Shown one piece after another: positions 1 through 9,476 of a DNA stretch of 53,630 bases (position 1 is its first letter; every line of letters begins with the position of its first letter). The notes under the pieces are model-generated. The model searched no databases, had not been told where the DNA came from, and was given only the letters and a program-made list of their open reading frames with translations. The DNA is taken from positions 1-53,630 of the forward strand of contig BCRI01000040.1 in assembly GCA_001552515.1 (NCBI GenBank), in the 5' to 3' direction. The position numbers and the translations under genes were made by a program. The stretch comes from Sphaerimonospora mesophila NBRC 14179 = JCM 3151. Lineage in GTDB: Bacteria > Actinomycetota > Actinomycetes > Streptosporangiales > Streptosporangiaceae.

Positions 1-145
1 GCATCACCCCGAGCACGACGGCGACCATGACGCCCAGCACAGCGGCAAGCCGGACCACCGCCTCGACCCGGTCGCACCGGCGGCGAAGCGGATTCCTGTC
101 GAGGCCGAGCCATCTGGCGAACCTGGCGAATGGATTCTGCGTCAT
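1..145 (-). CDS. Rv1733c-like membrane protein, N-terminal fragment
   Basis: Only the first 48 codons lie in the window; the gene runs off the left edge. The start ATG (complement of 143-145) has a GAGG Shine-Dalgarno about eight bases upstream. The translation opens MTQNPFARFARWLGLDRNPL, is followed by a basic stretch (RRRCDR) and then a hydrophobic segment rich in A, V and L, which is the layout of the actinobacterial Rv1733c family of two-TM membrane proteins of unknown role. It is transcribed in the same direction as the TctC-like lipoprotein gene, about 70 bp downstream of it, so the two could be cotranscribed. The family call rests on the LGLDRNPLRRR-type N-terminus only. Confidence 0.6.
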   Translation of the reverse strand, partial: MTQNPFARFARWLGLDRNPLRRRCDRVEAVVRLAAVLGVMVAVVLGVM

Positions 146-217
146 CTCACACCTCACAGGGTCATTACCGCTGCGAGTCACGCTTATGCCTATTTTGCCG
201 CCCAAGAGAGTACGTGG

Positions 218-1165
218 TCAGGGCAGGCCGAGCTCTCCCAGCACGTGACTGGTGCGGCGGGTCTCGTTCGCCAGCCACCGGTGAAAGTCGTCGCCGTCCA
301 GGTACATCGGCACCCATCCGTTTCGGGCGCACATCCGGGACCAGACGGGTGAGTCGGCGATGGCCCGGCACAGGCAGGCCATGGCGTCGCGCCTGCGGTC
401 GCCCGCGGCCTGCGCGCCGACCAGGCCCGACCAGTTGGCGTAGACCAGCCGCACCCCCGACTCCATCAGCGTGGGCGCGTCCAGCCCGGCCATCCGCTCC
501 GGCGACGAGACCGCCAGCGGCCGCAGCCGCCCGGCGCGGATGTGGGGCGCCACATCCCGCTGCGCGCCGACCCCCACGGCCGCCCGCCCGTCGAGCATCG
601 CCGCGACCGCCTGGCCGGCGTCGTCGTACGACGCGTAGTTGAGCAGCCGGGGATCCGCGCCCAGCCCCAGCGCGGTCAGTCCGTACAGCACATGGTCGGG
701 GCCGCCGGCCGCTCCGCCGGCCGCACGCGGCCCGGCGGGATCGCGCAGCAGCGCGGCGGCGAACTCGTCGAACGTCCGGAACCCCGAATCCGGTGGCGCG
801 ACCAGCACCTCCCACTCCCCCGCCAGCCTGGCCAGCGGCGCGGTGCGCGAGACCAGCGGCGCGGCGTGCCGCATGGCCACCGCGCCGAGCAGGGCCGGGT
901 CGGCGACCATCAGGTCGCCGGACCGCGCGGTCGCGACGAACCTGGCGAGCGCAGCGGCGCCGTCCCCCTGCTCCCGCAGGGCCACCCGTCTGGCCCAGCG
1001 GCGGCTTTCGATGAGGGCGCGCAGCGCCCTGGCGAAGCCGTCCCCCCGGCCGCCCGTCCGGCCCGGCACCACGAGGGAGATCTCAGTCTGGACGGGCGGG
1101 GCCTGCGTCCCGCATCCCGCCGTGAGCGCGAGCGCTCCCAACACGAGGACCGTACGGCGTCGCAC
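218..1165 (-). CDS. TctC-like tripartite tricarboxylate transporter substrate-binding lipoprotein
   Basis: The 315-residue protein starts with a basic n-region and a hydrophobic stretch ending in a lipobox (LTAGC, Cys at about residue 18), so it should be an anchored extracytoplasmic lipoprotein. The body follows the Bug/TctC fold pattern: an early VVPGRTGGRGDGFAR segment in the ligand-loop position, a central GADPRLLNYASYDDAGQAV block, an AHIRAGRLRPLAVSSPERM block and a late ESGVRLVYANWSGLVG block. Known members bind carboxylates such as citrate for TctAB permeases. No tctA or tctB gene is in the window, so it is either an orphan receptor or partnered elsewhere; the ligand cannot be deduced. 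Confidence 0.72.
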   Translation of the reverse strand: MRRRTVLVLGALALTAGCGTQAPPVQTEISLVVPGRTGGRGDGFARALRALIESRRWARRVALREQGDGAAALARFVATARSGDLMVADPALLGAVAMRHAAPLVSRTAPLARLAGEWEVLVAPPDSGFRTFDEFAAALLRDPAGPRAAGGAAGGPDHVLYGLTALGLGADPRLLNYASYDDAGQAVAAMLDGRAAVGVGAQRDVAPHIRAGRLRPLAVSSPERMAGLDAPTLMESGVRLVYANWSGLVGAQAAGDRRRDAMACLCRAIADSPVWSRMCARNGWVPMYLDGDDFHRWLANETRRTSHVLGELGLP

Positions 1166-1254
1166 CTCGGCATCCTCCCCCGAAGAAGCCTTACGTTGCG
1201 CTCAAAACCGGACTAACCACGCATTGTGACTATATCGGACATCGGGGGCGCGGC

Positions 1255-3072
1255 CTACTCCACGGTGACACTCTTGGCGAGGTTGCGCGGCTTGTCGACG
1301 TCGCGGCCGAGTGCCACGGCGGCGTGGTAGGCGAAGAGCTGGAGCGGGATCGTGAGCAGGATCGGGTCCAGCTCGTTCTCGTTCTTCGGCACCACGATGC
1401 AGTCGTCGGAGGCCTCCGATGCGCGGTGCCCGACCATCAGGATCCGTCCGTGCCTGGCCCGGATCTCGCCGAGCGTGGTGAGGTTCTTGTCGAGCAGCTC
1501 GTCGTCGGGGACGATCGCGACGGTGGGCAGCTCGGGGCTGATCAGCGCGAGCGGGCCGTGCTTGAGCTCGCTCGCCGGGTACGCCTCGGCGTGGACGTAG
1601 GAGATCTCCTTGAGCTTCTGGGCGCCCTCCCTGGCCACCGGGTAACCGCGCACCCGGCCGACGAACATCATCCCCGGCGCATCCGCGTACTTGATCGCCA
1701 GCTCCCTGATCTGCTCCTCCAGGGTGAGGATCTCCTTGATCTGCTCGGGCAGCCGGCGCAGCCCCTCGCAGACGCGCCTGCCGTCGGCCGGGGACAGGTC
1801 CCGCACGCGGCCGAGATGGAGCGCCAGCAGCGCGAACGCGACGGCGGTCGAGGTGAACGCCTTGGTCGAGGCGACCGACACCTCGGGCCCGGCGTGCAGG
1901 TAGATGCCGCCGTCGGTCTCCCTGGCGATGGCGCTGCCGACCGTGTTCACGATGCCGAGCACCCGGCCGCCCTTGCGCTTGAGCTCCTGGACGGCGGCGA
2001 GGGTGTCGTACGTCTCCCCCGACTGGCTGATCGCGACGTACAGGGTGTCGGGCTCGACCACCGGGCCGCGGTAGCGGAACTCCGAGGCCGGCTCGGCGTC
2101 GGCCGGGATGCGGGCCAGCTCCTCGATGAGCTGCGCGCCGATCTGCCCGGAATAGTACGCCGAGCCGCAGCCGATGATCTTGACTCGGCGGAAGGACCGG
2201 GTCTCGCGTGCGTCCATGTTGAGGCCGCCCAGGTGCGCGATGTGGAACCGGTCGTCGATGCGGCCGCGGAGCGTGCGCGCGACGGTGTCGGGCTGCTCGG
2301 AGATCTCCTTGAGCAGGTAGTGCTCGTACCCGCCGTTGTCGTAGTGGCCGGCGTCCCAGTCGACGGTGAACGGTTCCTTGGCGGTCTCCCTGGCGTCGCT
2401 GGTGAAGGTGTGGAACCCGTCGGCCTTGAGGACCGCGAGCTCGCCGTCCTCCAGGTGCACGACCTGCCGGGTGTAGCGGATCAGCGCGGCGACGTCCGAG
2501 GCGGCGAACATCTCCTTCTCGCCGATGCCGAGCACGATCGGGCTGCCGTTGCGCGCGACCACGATCTCACCGGGGCGCTGGGCGTCGACGACGGCGATGC
2601 CGTACGTGCCGACCACGTTGGCGAGGGCCCGCCGGACGGCCTCCTCCAGCGACTCGGTCTCCTTGACCATGCGCGCGATCAGGTGCGCGAGCGTCTCGGT
2701 GTCGGTCTCGCTCCGGAAGACGACCCCGTCGGCCTCGAGGCGGCGGCGCAGCTCGTCGGCGTTCTCGACTATGCCGTTGTGCACCACCGCGATGCGTCCC
2801 TCATCGTCGAGGTGCGGATGGGCGTTGACGTCGCTCGGCGCGCCGTGTGTCGCCCAGCGGGTGTGCCCGATGCCGACCGTGCCCTTGAAACGGGCGGGTA
2901 CGGCCGCCGCCAGGTCGGCCACCCGGCCCTTGACCTTGCGCGTCTTCAGGCTCCTGGCGTTGACGACGGCGAGGCCGGCCGAGTCGTAGCCCCGATACTC
3001 CAGGCGCTGGAGTCCTTCGAGCAGGATCGGTGCCGCATCCTTGGGGCCGACGTAAGCGACGATTCCGCACAT
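1255..3072 (-). CDS. glmS: glutamine--fructose-6-phosphate aminotransferase (isomerizing)
   Basis: This 605-residue enzyme makes glucosamine-6-phosphate from fructose-6-phosphate and glutamine, the first step toward UDP-GlcNAc for peptidoglycan. The N-terminus MCGIVAYVG supplies the Cys nucleophile of the class II glutamine amidotransferase domain (about residues 1-220). Two SIS sugar-isomerase domains follow, with the CGSAYYSG and SQSGETYDT loops and the C-terminal KPRNLAKSVTVE ending that is nearly invariant in the family. Length is standard. The start lies 8 bp after the stop of the upstream gene, and the AGGAG ribosome binding site overlaps that stop region, so the two are probably cotranscribed. 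No glmS ribozyme is visible upstream. Confidence 0.97.
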   Translation of the reverse strand: MCGIVAYVGPKDAAPILLEGLQRLEYRGYDSAGLAVVNARSLKTRKVKGRVADLAAAVPARFKGTVGIGHTRWATHGAPSDVNAHPHLDDEGRIAVVHNGIVENADELRRRLEADGVVFRSETDTETLAHLIARMVKETESLEEAVRRALANVVGTYGIAVVDAQRPGEIVVARNGSPIVLGIGEKEMFAASDVAALIRYTRQVVHLEDGELAVLKADGFHTFTSDARETAKEPFTVDWDAGHYDNGGYEHYLLKEISEQPDTVARTLRGRIDDRFHIAHLGGLNMDARETRSFRRVKIIGCGSAYYSGQIGAQLIEELARIPADAEPASEFRYRGPVVEPDTLYVAISQSGETYDTLAAVQELKRKGGRVLGIVNTVGSAIARETDGGIYLHAGPEVSVASTKAFTSTAVAFALLALHLGRVRDLSPADGRRVCEGLRRLPEQIKEILTLEEQIRELAIKYADAPGMMFVGRVRGYPVAREGAQKLKEISYVHAEAYPASELKHGPLALISPELPTVAIVPDDELLDKNLTTLGEIRARHGRILMVGHRASEASDDCIVVPKNENELDPILLTIPLQLFAYHAAVALGRDVDKPRNLAKSVTVE

Positions 3073-3080
3073 ATCCGCTC

Positions 3081-3446
3081 CTATCCGTAAACAATCCGGC
3101 GGAGCTGGCGCAAAGACAGCTCCGGTGCCGCGACACGCCTTCCCGCGAGCTCGGCCGAGATCCTCGGGAAGATCTGCTCGTTGGTCAGCCCCCTCGCCTT
3201 GAGCTCGCCGTGGCGTCGGCGCACATACTCCTCGGTGGGCTCGCCGAAGTACGCCAGGACGTCGGCCACCACCCGTGCGGCCTCCCCCGGTCCGAGCGGC
3301 GTCGTCCGGGTGAGGTGACTGATCAGATCCTCGAAGGGATGCCGTGCCGTGGACACAGAGCAGGACCCTAACGCAGCGAGGATGCCGACTATCAAGTTTT
3401 CTGCCCGAATCCGGGCAGGATCAGTCCACATGAGGAGGGGTCGCAT
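3081..3446 (-). CDS. unknown protein encoded directly upstream of glmS
   Basis: I do not recognise this protein, about 121 residues. It has no signal peptide or membrane segment. It reads as a helical protein with a conserved-looking core (RAENLIVGILAALG, then HPFEDLISHL) and a basic C-terminus ending LSLRQLRRIVYG. Its stop codon is 8 bp before the glmS start, indicating cotranscription and a possible link to amino-sugar synthesis. The start is uncertain: a GTG at 3467, ATG at 3446 and ATG at 3431 are all in frame and none has a strong Shine-Dalgarno; 3446 is a compromise. Confidence 0.6.
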   Translation of the reverse strand: MRPLLMWTDPARIRAENLIVGILAALGSCSVSTARHPFEDLISHLTRTTPLGPGEAARVVADVLAYFGEPTEEYVRRRHGELKARGLTNEQIFPRISAELAGRRVAAPELSLRQLRRIVYG

Positions 3447-3528
3447 TTCCGCATGGGCGGACGGCACCGGGACGGCTCAGGATCCGCTACAGTGGGACTC
3501 GCATCGCCGGGGAGATCCCGGAGATCGC

Positions 3529-3601
3529 GCGGAAGTGGCTCAGTTGGTAGAGCATCACCTTGCCAAGGTGAGGGTCGCGGGTTCGAATCCCGTCTTCCGC
3601 T
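3529..3601 (+). tRNA. tRNA-Gly (anticodon GCC)
   Basis: A 73-nt cloverleaf: the 7-bp acceptor stem GCGGAAG/CTTCCGC, a D-loop with AGTTGGTAG, the anticodon arm with loop TTGCCAA (anticodon GCC) and a T-arm with GGTTCGAATCC. The discriminator base is T and CCA is not encoded. Confidence 0.95.
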
Positions 3602-3611
3602 CGCAGCACTC

Positions 3612-3686
3612 GGGCGATTAGCTCAGCGGGAGAGCGCTTCCCTGACACGGAAGAGGTCACTGGTTCAATCCCAGTATCGCCCACCA
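3612..3686 (+). tRNA. tRNA-Val (anticodon GAC)
   Basis: The acceptor stem GGGCGAT/ATCGCCC encloses a D-arm with GCTCAGCGGGA, an anticodon arm reading CTGACAC (anticodon GAC) and a T-arm with GGTTCAATCC. The discriminator A is at 3683 and CCA is encoded at 3684-3686, unlike the neighbouring tRNA-Gly. Only 10 bp separate the two tRNAs, so they probably come from one transcript. Confidence 0.95.
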
Positions 3687-3706
3687 CGAGATCCCAGTTC
3701 AGAGGC

Positions 3707-3729
3707 CGGATCCCACGACCGTGGATCCG
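3707..3729 (+). terminator. probable terminator after the tRNA pair
   Basis: A 7-bp perfect stem CGGATCC/GGATCCG with a 9-nt loop sits 21 bp past the tRNA-Val CCA and is followed by a short T run (TTT at 3733-3735). Position and structure fit an intrinsic terminator for the tRNA transcript. Confidence 0.55.
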
Positions 3730-3841
3730 ACCTTTCCCGTTGTTCGACCATCGTTCGACCGTCGCGCTCACCGTCGAATCGTACGGGCGGGGCCACCTGC
3801 CGAGGGTGCTGGCGACCGACGTGTGGACAGAGCGATGAACG

Positions 3842-3869
3842 CCGGATGCGGGGGTATCCCCGCATCCGG
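3842..3869 (+). promoter_or_regulatory. 12-bp perfect palindrome upstream of persulfide dioxygenase gene
   Basis: The arms CCGGATGCGGGG and CCCCGCATCCGG flank a 4-nt GTAT loop, 7 bp before the ribosome binding site of the gene at 3887. Read on the minus strand it contains GATACCCCCG, which resembles half of the ATACCCC/GGGGTAT operators at 9-10 kb but with different arm order and spacing. It may be an operator for a dimeric repressor or an RNA hairpin in the leader. Confidence 0.5.
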
Positions 3870-3886
3870 ATCGCTTGGAGGACATC

Positions 3887-5254
3887 GTGGGATTCGCCGA
3901 CGCACACCTGACACCGCTGGTCGACGAAGGGCTGGGCAACAGCGCCTACCTCGTCGATCTGGGGGATGGCCGCGCGCTGGCCGTGGACGCCGGCCGGGAC
4001 CTGCGCGCGCTGCACGCCGCCGCCCGCCGGCTCGGGCTGACGGTCGCGTACGCGGCCGACACGCATCTGCACGCCGACTTCCTGTCCGGCGCGGTGCAGC
4101 TCGGCCATGACACCGGGGCCACCGTGCTGGCCTCGGCCGCCGGCCGCCGCCTCTTCCCGCACCGGGGCCTGGCCGACGGGGACGAGGTGGACCTGGGCGG
4201 GTTGCGGCTGCGGGCACTGGCCACCCCCGGTCACACCGACGAACACCTGTCCTTCCTCCTCCTGGACGGCGACCGGGAGGTGGGGGTGTTCACCGGCGGC
4301 TCGCTGATCGTGGACTCCGCCGCCCGGACCGACCTGCTCGGCGCCGAGCGCACCGAGGAACTGGCCCGCGCGCAGTATCGGTCGCTGCGGCGGCTGGCCA
4401 CTCTGCCGGAGGAGACCGAGGTGTGGCCCACCCACGGGGCGGGCTCGTACTGCTCGGCCCCGACCGGCGTCGAGCGCACCACCACCATCGGCGCCCAGAA
4501 GCACACCAACCCGCTGCTGGCCGCCCCGGACGAGGACGCCTTCGTCCGGCTGCTGGTGGCGAGCCTGGGCTCCTACCCCGCCTACTTCGAGCGGCTGGGC
4601 GAGCTCAACCGGCGCGGCCCCGCCGTCCTGACCGGCGTGCCGCCGCTGCCCGCCCTGGACGCCGGGCGGGTCCGGGCGCTGCTCGCGGATGGGGGCCAGG
4701 TCGTGGACGTCCGGCCCGCGGCCGAGTTCGCGGCCGCTCACATTCCCGGTGCGCTGGCCATCCCGCTGCGGGAGCAGTTCGCCACCTGGCTCGGCTGGCT
4801 GCTGCCCGACACCGTCCCCCTGGTCTTCGTGACCGGTGACGGCCAGGACCTGGAGGAAATCGTCTGGCAGGCGTACAAGATCGGCTATGAGCGGCTGGCC
4901 GGGCACCTGGCCGGGGGCATGCCCGCCTGGCCGGCGGCGGGCGGCGCCACGGCGACCACCGCGTTCGTCACCGCCGACAGGGCGCCGGGCGGCCCGTATC
5001 TCGATGTGCGGCAGGAGGTCGAGTACGCCACCGGACACGTGCCCGGAGCCGTGCACATCGAACTCGGAGACCTCGCCGATCATGCCGCCGACGCCCCGGC
5101 GGACGCGGTCGTGGCCTGCGGCCGCGGCGAGCGCGCCATGACGGCCGCGAGCCTGCTGGAACGCGCCGGCCGCACCGACATGACCGTCCTCGACGGCCGC
5201 CCCGCCGAGTACGCCGCCGCCCACGGCAAGGCACTCGAGGACGGCGATCGGTGA
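3887..5254 (+). CDS. MBL-fold persulfide dioxygenase with two rhodanese domains
   Basis: The 455-residue protein has an N-terminal metallo-beta-lactamase domain (motif THLHAD, H60/H62/D64, then GHTDEHLS and a THGAGSYC segment) followed by two rhodanese modules (about residues 265-350 and 365-450). This is the CstB/ETHE1-like architecture that oxidises low-molecular-weight persulfides and moves sulfane sulfur. The first rhodanese domain has no Cys in its active loop (VFVTGDGQD), so it should be inactive; the second keeps CGRGERA with Cys at about 411. The GTG at 3887 is chosen because GGAGG lies five bases before it; a TTG at 3875 lacks a site. It parallels the dioxygenase half of the fusion at 10147, so the cell carries two such enzymes. 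Confidence 0.88.
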   Translation: MGFADAHLTPLVDEGLGNSAYLVDLGDGRALAVDAGRDLRALHAAARRLGLTVAYAADTHLHADFLSGAVQLGHDTGATVLASAAGRRLFPHRGLADGDEVDLGGLRLRALATPGHTDEHLSFLLLDGDREVGVFTGGSLIVDSAARTDLLGAERTEELARAQYRSLRRLATLPEETEVWPTHGAGSYCSAPTGVERTTTIGAQKHTNPLLAAPDEDAFVRLLVASLGSYPAYFERLGELNRRGPAVLTGVPPLPALDAGRVRALLADGGQVVDVRPAAEFAAAHIPGALAIPLREQFATWLGWLLPDTVPLVFVTGDGQDLEEIVWQAYKIGYERLAGHLAGGMPAWPAAGGATATTAFVTADRAPGGPYLDVRQEVEYATGHVPGAVHIELGDLADHAADAPADAVVACGRGERAMTAASLLERAGRTDMTVLDGRPAEYAAAHGKALEDGDR

Positions 5255-5410
5255 GCACGGTCACGGCGCGCGGCCAGGGCGTCGCATCCGCCCGTGGCCG
5301 CCACCACCCGGCGCCCCGTCAAGACGGTCGGGCCGTTTGTTCTGCGGCAGTTACACCGGTGTTCACCCGGCACATGCGGACGTGTTCGGACAGACGGCGA
5401 ACCTGCCCCT

Positions 5411-6535
5411 ATGAGGATATGTGTCGCCACGATCGTCCATCATCCGGAGGACGCGCGGATCACGCACAGACAGATCCAGGCGCTCCTCGAGTCCGGGCAC
5501 GAAGTGACGTACATCGCGCCCTTCACGAGCTGCAACGTGACCCCGCGTCCGGAGGTCCGGGCCATCGATGTGCCGCGCGCGGCGGGTTCGCGCCCGGGCA
5601 GGACGCTGCGGGCGGCGCGCAGTGCCCTGAGAAGAGGCGTGCAGGACGCCGACCTGCTGCTGGTCCACGACATCGAGTTGCTGCCCGCGCTGCCCGTCCA
5701 CAGGCCGCCGACGGTCTGGGACGTCCACGAGGACACCGCCGGGGGTCTGACGGCGAGGGACCGCCTTCCGAGCGCGCTGCGCAGGATCCTGCCGCCGCTG
5801 GTACGCCGGCTCGAGCGCCGGGCGGAGCGCCGGCTGCACCTGATCCTGGCCGAGGAGTCCTTCCGGAGCCGCTTCCCCGGTGACCACCCGGTCATCCCGA
5901 ATCTCACATACGTCCCCGATTCGCCACCACCGCCACCGGGAGACCGCCGGGTCGTCTACGTCGGCCGCATCTCCGCTGCGCGCGGTGCGACGGAGATGGT
6001 CGAACTGGCGCGGCTGCTCAAGCCGTACGGGATCCGTCTCGATCTGATCGGCCCGGTGGACGCCGGCATCCGGCCGATGCTCAGGGACGCGCAGCGGGTA
6101 GGCCTGCTCGACTGGTTCGGATACGTGCCGAACCGGCACGCGCTACGGATGGCGCAGGGCGCTCTGGCGGGCCTGTCCCTGCTGCACGACCTGCCGAATC
6201 ACCGGGAGTCGATGCCGGCCAAGGTCATCGAGTACATGGCACGGGGGATCCCCGTCGTCACGACCCCGCTGCCCGGGGCCGTGTCCCTGGTGGAGCGAGC
6301 CGGCTGCGGGGTGATCGTTCCGTTCCGCGATCCCGGCGCCGTGGCCGAGGCCGTGCTCCGCCTGCGCGACGATCCGGAACGGCGAACCGCCATGGGCGCG
6401 CACGGTCATGCCCATGCGCTGCGCCACTATCACTGGCCCGACCACGCAGCGGAGTTCGTCACGGCCCTCGAGCGATGGGCGGACGTCCCCGGCACGGTCC
6501 CCCTCCCCCGCCCCACCCGACCCGTCACGATCTAG
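5411..6535 (+). CDS. glycosyltransferase family 4-like (GT-B)
   Basis: A 374-residue GT-B type glycosyltransferase transferring sugar from a nucleotide donor to an unknown acceptor. The N-terminal half starts MRICVATIVHHPEDARI and carries a VHDIELLPALP block. The C-terminal donor domain begins with VVYVGRISAARGATEMVELA, and has the conserved NHRESMPAKVIEYMARGIPVV segment with the glutamates typical of GT4 enzymes. There is no membrane segment. The ATG at 5411 fits the family N-terminus; an in-frame ATG at 5294 would add an unlikely Arg-rich extension. The gene stands alone, about 155 bp after the dioxygenase gene, and the neighbours give no clue to the product. Confidence 0.85.
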   Translation: MRICVATIVHHPEDARITHRQIQALLESGHEVTYIAPFTSCNVTPRPEVRAIDVPRAAGSRPGRTLRAARSALRRGVQDADLLLVHDIELLPALPVHRPPTVWDVHEDTAGGLTARDRLPSALRRILPPLVRRLERRAERRLHLILAEESFRSRFPGDHPVIPNLTYVPDSPPPPPGDRRVVYVGRISAARGATEMVELARLLKPYGIRLDLIGPVDAGIRPMLRDAQRVGLLDWFGYVPNRHALRMAQGALAGLSLLHDLPNHRESMPAKVIEYMARGIPVVTTPLPGAVSLVERAGCGVIVPFRDPGAVAEAVLRLRDDPERRTAMGAHGHAHALRHYHWPDHAAEFVTALERWADVPGTVPLPRPTRPVTI

Positions 6536-6650
6536 CCCCGGCACCGCACTCGCACCGAGATGCGGGCCGCCGACTCTGAAGCGCGGCCGTACAGGCAGCC
6601 GACCACCGCGCGGTGCCGTCCGTTCATCTCCGGTTGGTCCGGCTACGAAA

Positions 6651-6703
6651 GGGTGCCCTCGTAGCCGGTACGCGATCTCCACCGGCGGAGAGAGAGGGCA
6701 CCC
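6651..6703 (+). promoter_or_regulatory. nested hairpin in leader of the PHP gene, covering its RBS
   Basis: The outer arms GGGTGCCCTC (6651-6660) and GAGGGCACCC (6694-6703) pair perfectly over 10 bp, and inner arms GCCGGT (6664-6669) and ACCGGC (6681-6686) add a second stem. The purine-rich Shine-Dalgarno (GGAGAGAGAGGG, from about 6688) lies partly in the internal loop and partly in the outer stem, two bases before the ATG at 6706. Such a fold could control access of the ribosome. Confidence 0.5.
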
Positions 6704-6705
6704 CC

Positions 6706-8405
6706 ATGGGTCACGGGCACCCCCATACCCACCACCACGACCACCACGACCACGACGGGCGCGACATCACGCCCGCCGCCGACATGTCGATACCGGACGG
6801 GGAACTGTCGCCGGGCGACCTGTCCCGGCGCCAGATGTTCCGCCGCGCCGGGCTCCTCGGCGCCGGGCTCACCGCGGCCGGCGTCCTCGGCGCCACCGCG
6901 CCGGCCACCGCGGCAGCGGGCGCGGCCCGTCCGACCGGCCGTCCCGAACGCGGGGACGGCTATCTCTGGCTCGCGGGCGACCACCACATCCACACCCAGT
7001 ACAGTTCCGACGGCATGTACAAGGTGATCGACCAGGTACGGCACGCCAACGCGTACGGACTGGACTGGATGGTGATCACCGACCACGGCGCCGTCGCCCA
7101 CGCGAAGATCGGGGTGGAGAAGGTCAACCCCGACATCGTCACCGCCCGGGCCGCGATCAGGGACACCCTCGTCTTCCAGGGCCTCGAGTGGAACATCCCG
7201 GCGGCCGAGCACGGCACCGTGTTCGTGGCGCCGGGCAGGGGCGAGGTCGACACGCTGAAGGAGTTCGAGAGCTCCTTCGACGGCGCGGTCAAGGGCGCCA
7301 CCGCCGGAACCCCGCAGAACGAGGCCCTCGCCATCGCGGGCCTGAACTTCCTCGCGGACGCCGTCAGGCGGCGCCGCGTTCCCGACGCGCTGTTCCTGGC
7401 CAACCATCCGTCGCGCAAGGGCATCGACTCGCCGCACGAGATCCGCGGCTGGCGCGACGCCCAGCCGGGCATCGCCGTGGGCATGGAGGGCGCGCCCGGC
7501 CACCAGGCGGCGGGCATCGCCAAGCCGCATGGCCCGGGCTCCGGCCGCGGCTACTACGACAACGGCCCGAGCGCCGACTCCTTCCCCGGCTACCCGGCCG
7601 AGAGCTACAAGACCTTCGGCGGCTTCGACTGGATGACCGCGACGGTCGGCGGCCTGTGGGACAGCCTGCTCGCCGAGGGCAAGGCCTGGTGGATCACCGC
7701 CAACTCCGACGCGCACGCGGTCTACGGCGACACCACCGACCGCGGCCCCGGCGGCGACTTCAACGCCAACGGCAGGTACGAGGACCCGGTCTACAGGGGC
7801 GTGCCGAACCTGTCCAACGGCGACTTCTGGCCGGGTCACTACAGCCGCACCCACGTGGGGGCGACCGGCTTCTCCTATGGCGCCATCATGGAGGGCATCC
7901 GCCGGGGCCGGATCTGGGTCGACCACGGCGGACTGATCAGCGGTCTGGTCGTACGTGCCCGGGCGCAGGGCGACCACGGTGTCACCCTCGGCGAGACCCT
8001 GTTCGTGCGCAGGGGCGCGAAAGCCGAGGTCTCCATCCAGATCACGTTGGCGAACACCCCGAACTGGGCGCAGGTCGTGCCGACCCTGGCCCGGGTCGAT
8101 GTGATCCAGGGCGATGTGACCGGCCCGGTGTCGGACAGGGACGCGTTCACCACCCCGAACACGAAGGTCGTGCGGTCCTTCGAGGTGGGCGGGAACAGCG
8201 GCACCGTCACGCTCACCTACCGGGTCGGCGCCGTCGACCGCCCCGTCTACGTACGGCTCCGCGGCACCGACGGCAAGCGCTCGGCCCCGGGTCTGCTCGG
8301 GGCGTCCGTCGATCCGAACGGTCCCGCGATCGACGTCTTCGGCGACGCCGACCCGTGGAACGACCTGTGGTTCTACACCAACCCGATCTGGATCCTGCCA
8401 CGCCG

Positions 8406-8409
<4 letters not shown>
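6706..8409 (+). CDS. Tat-exported PHP-domain metal-dependent phosphoesterase
   Basis: A 567-residue protein. Residues 1-20 are extremely His/Asp rich (MGHGHPHTHHHDHHDHDG), followed by a twin-arginine signal (SRRQMFRRAG and a hydrophobic run ending ATAPATAAA), so export through Tat and a role in metal capture are likely. The mature part starts with a PHP core: DHHIHTQYSSDG (HxH metal ligands), TDHGAVAH, a later LANHPSRKG and a NSDAHAVYG motif. PHP proteins hydrolyse phosphoesters with two or three metal ions; the substrate here is unknown. The start at 6706 is set by an upstream purine-rich ribosome binding site. The stop overlaps the next start (ATGA at 8406), so the two genes are translationally coupled. 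Confidence 0.85.
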
Positions 8410-9336
<927 letters not shown>

Positions 9337-9439
9337 GCGACTCCTCTTCACCCGATCGGCACCGACCCCCGCCCGCCCCGCGGCTTCCCCATGCCCGATC
9401 CCCCGTTTCCATGCGGCCTGGCCGCTTCATGCCCTCCCT

Positions 9440-9455
9440 ATACCCCCCGGGGTAT
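9440..9455 (+). promoter_or_regulatory. CsoR/CstR-type operator 2
   Basis: ATACCCC-CC-GGGGTAT, a perfect 7-bp inverted repeat with a 2-nt centre, 21 bp before the rhodanese gene start at 9477. It is the same site as those at 9042 and 10116. Confidence 0.82.
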
Positions 9456-9476
9456 CCTACCGAAAGTGAGGAATCG

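Noticed and set aside
2870-3080. Possible glmS ribozyme
   Set aside because: The ribozyme lies in a long 5' leader in Firmicutes; here the upstream coding region ends 8 bp before the start, leaving no room.
1324-3090. Plus-strand 588-codon open frame opposite glmS
   Set aside because: glmS on the minus strand is unambiguous, so this is its antisense shadow.
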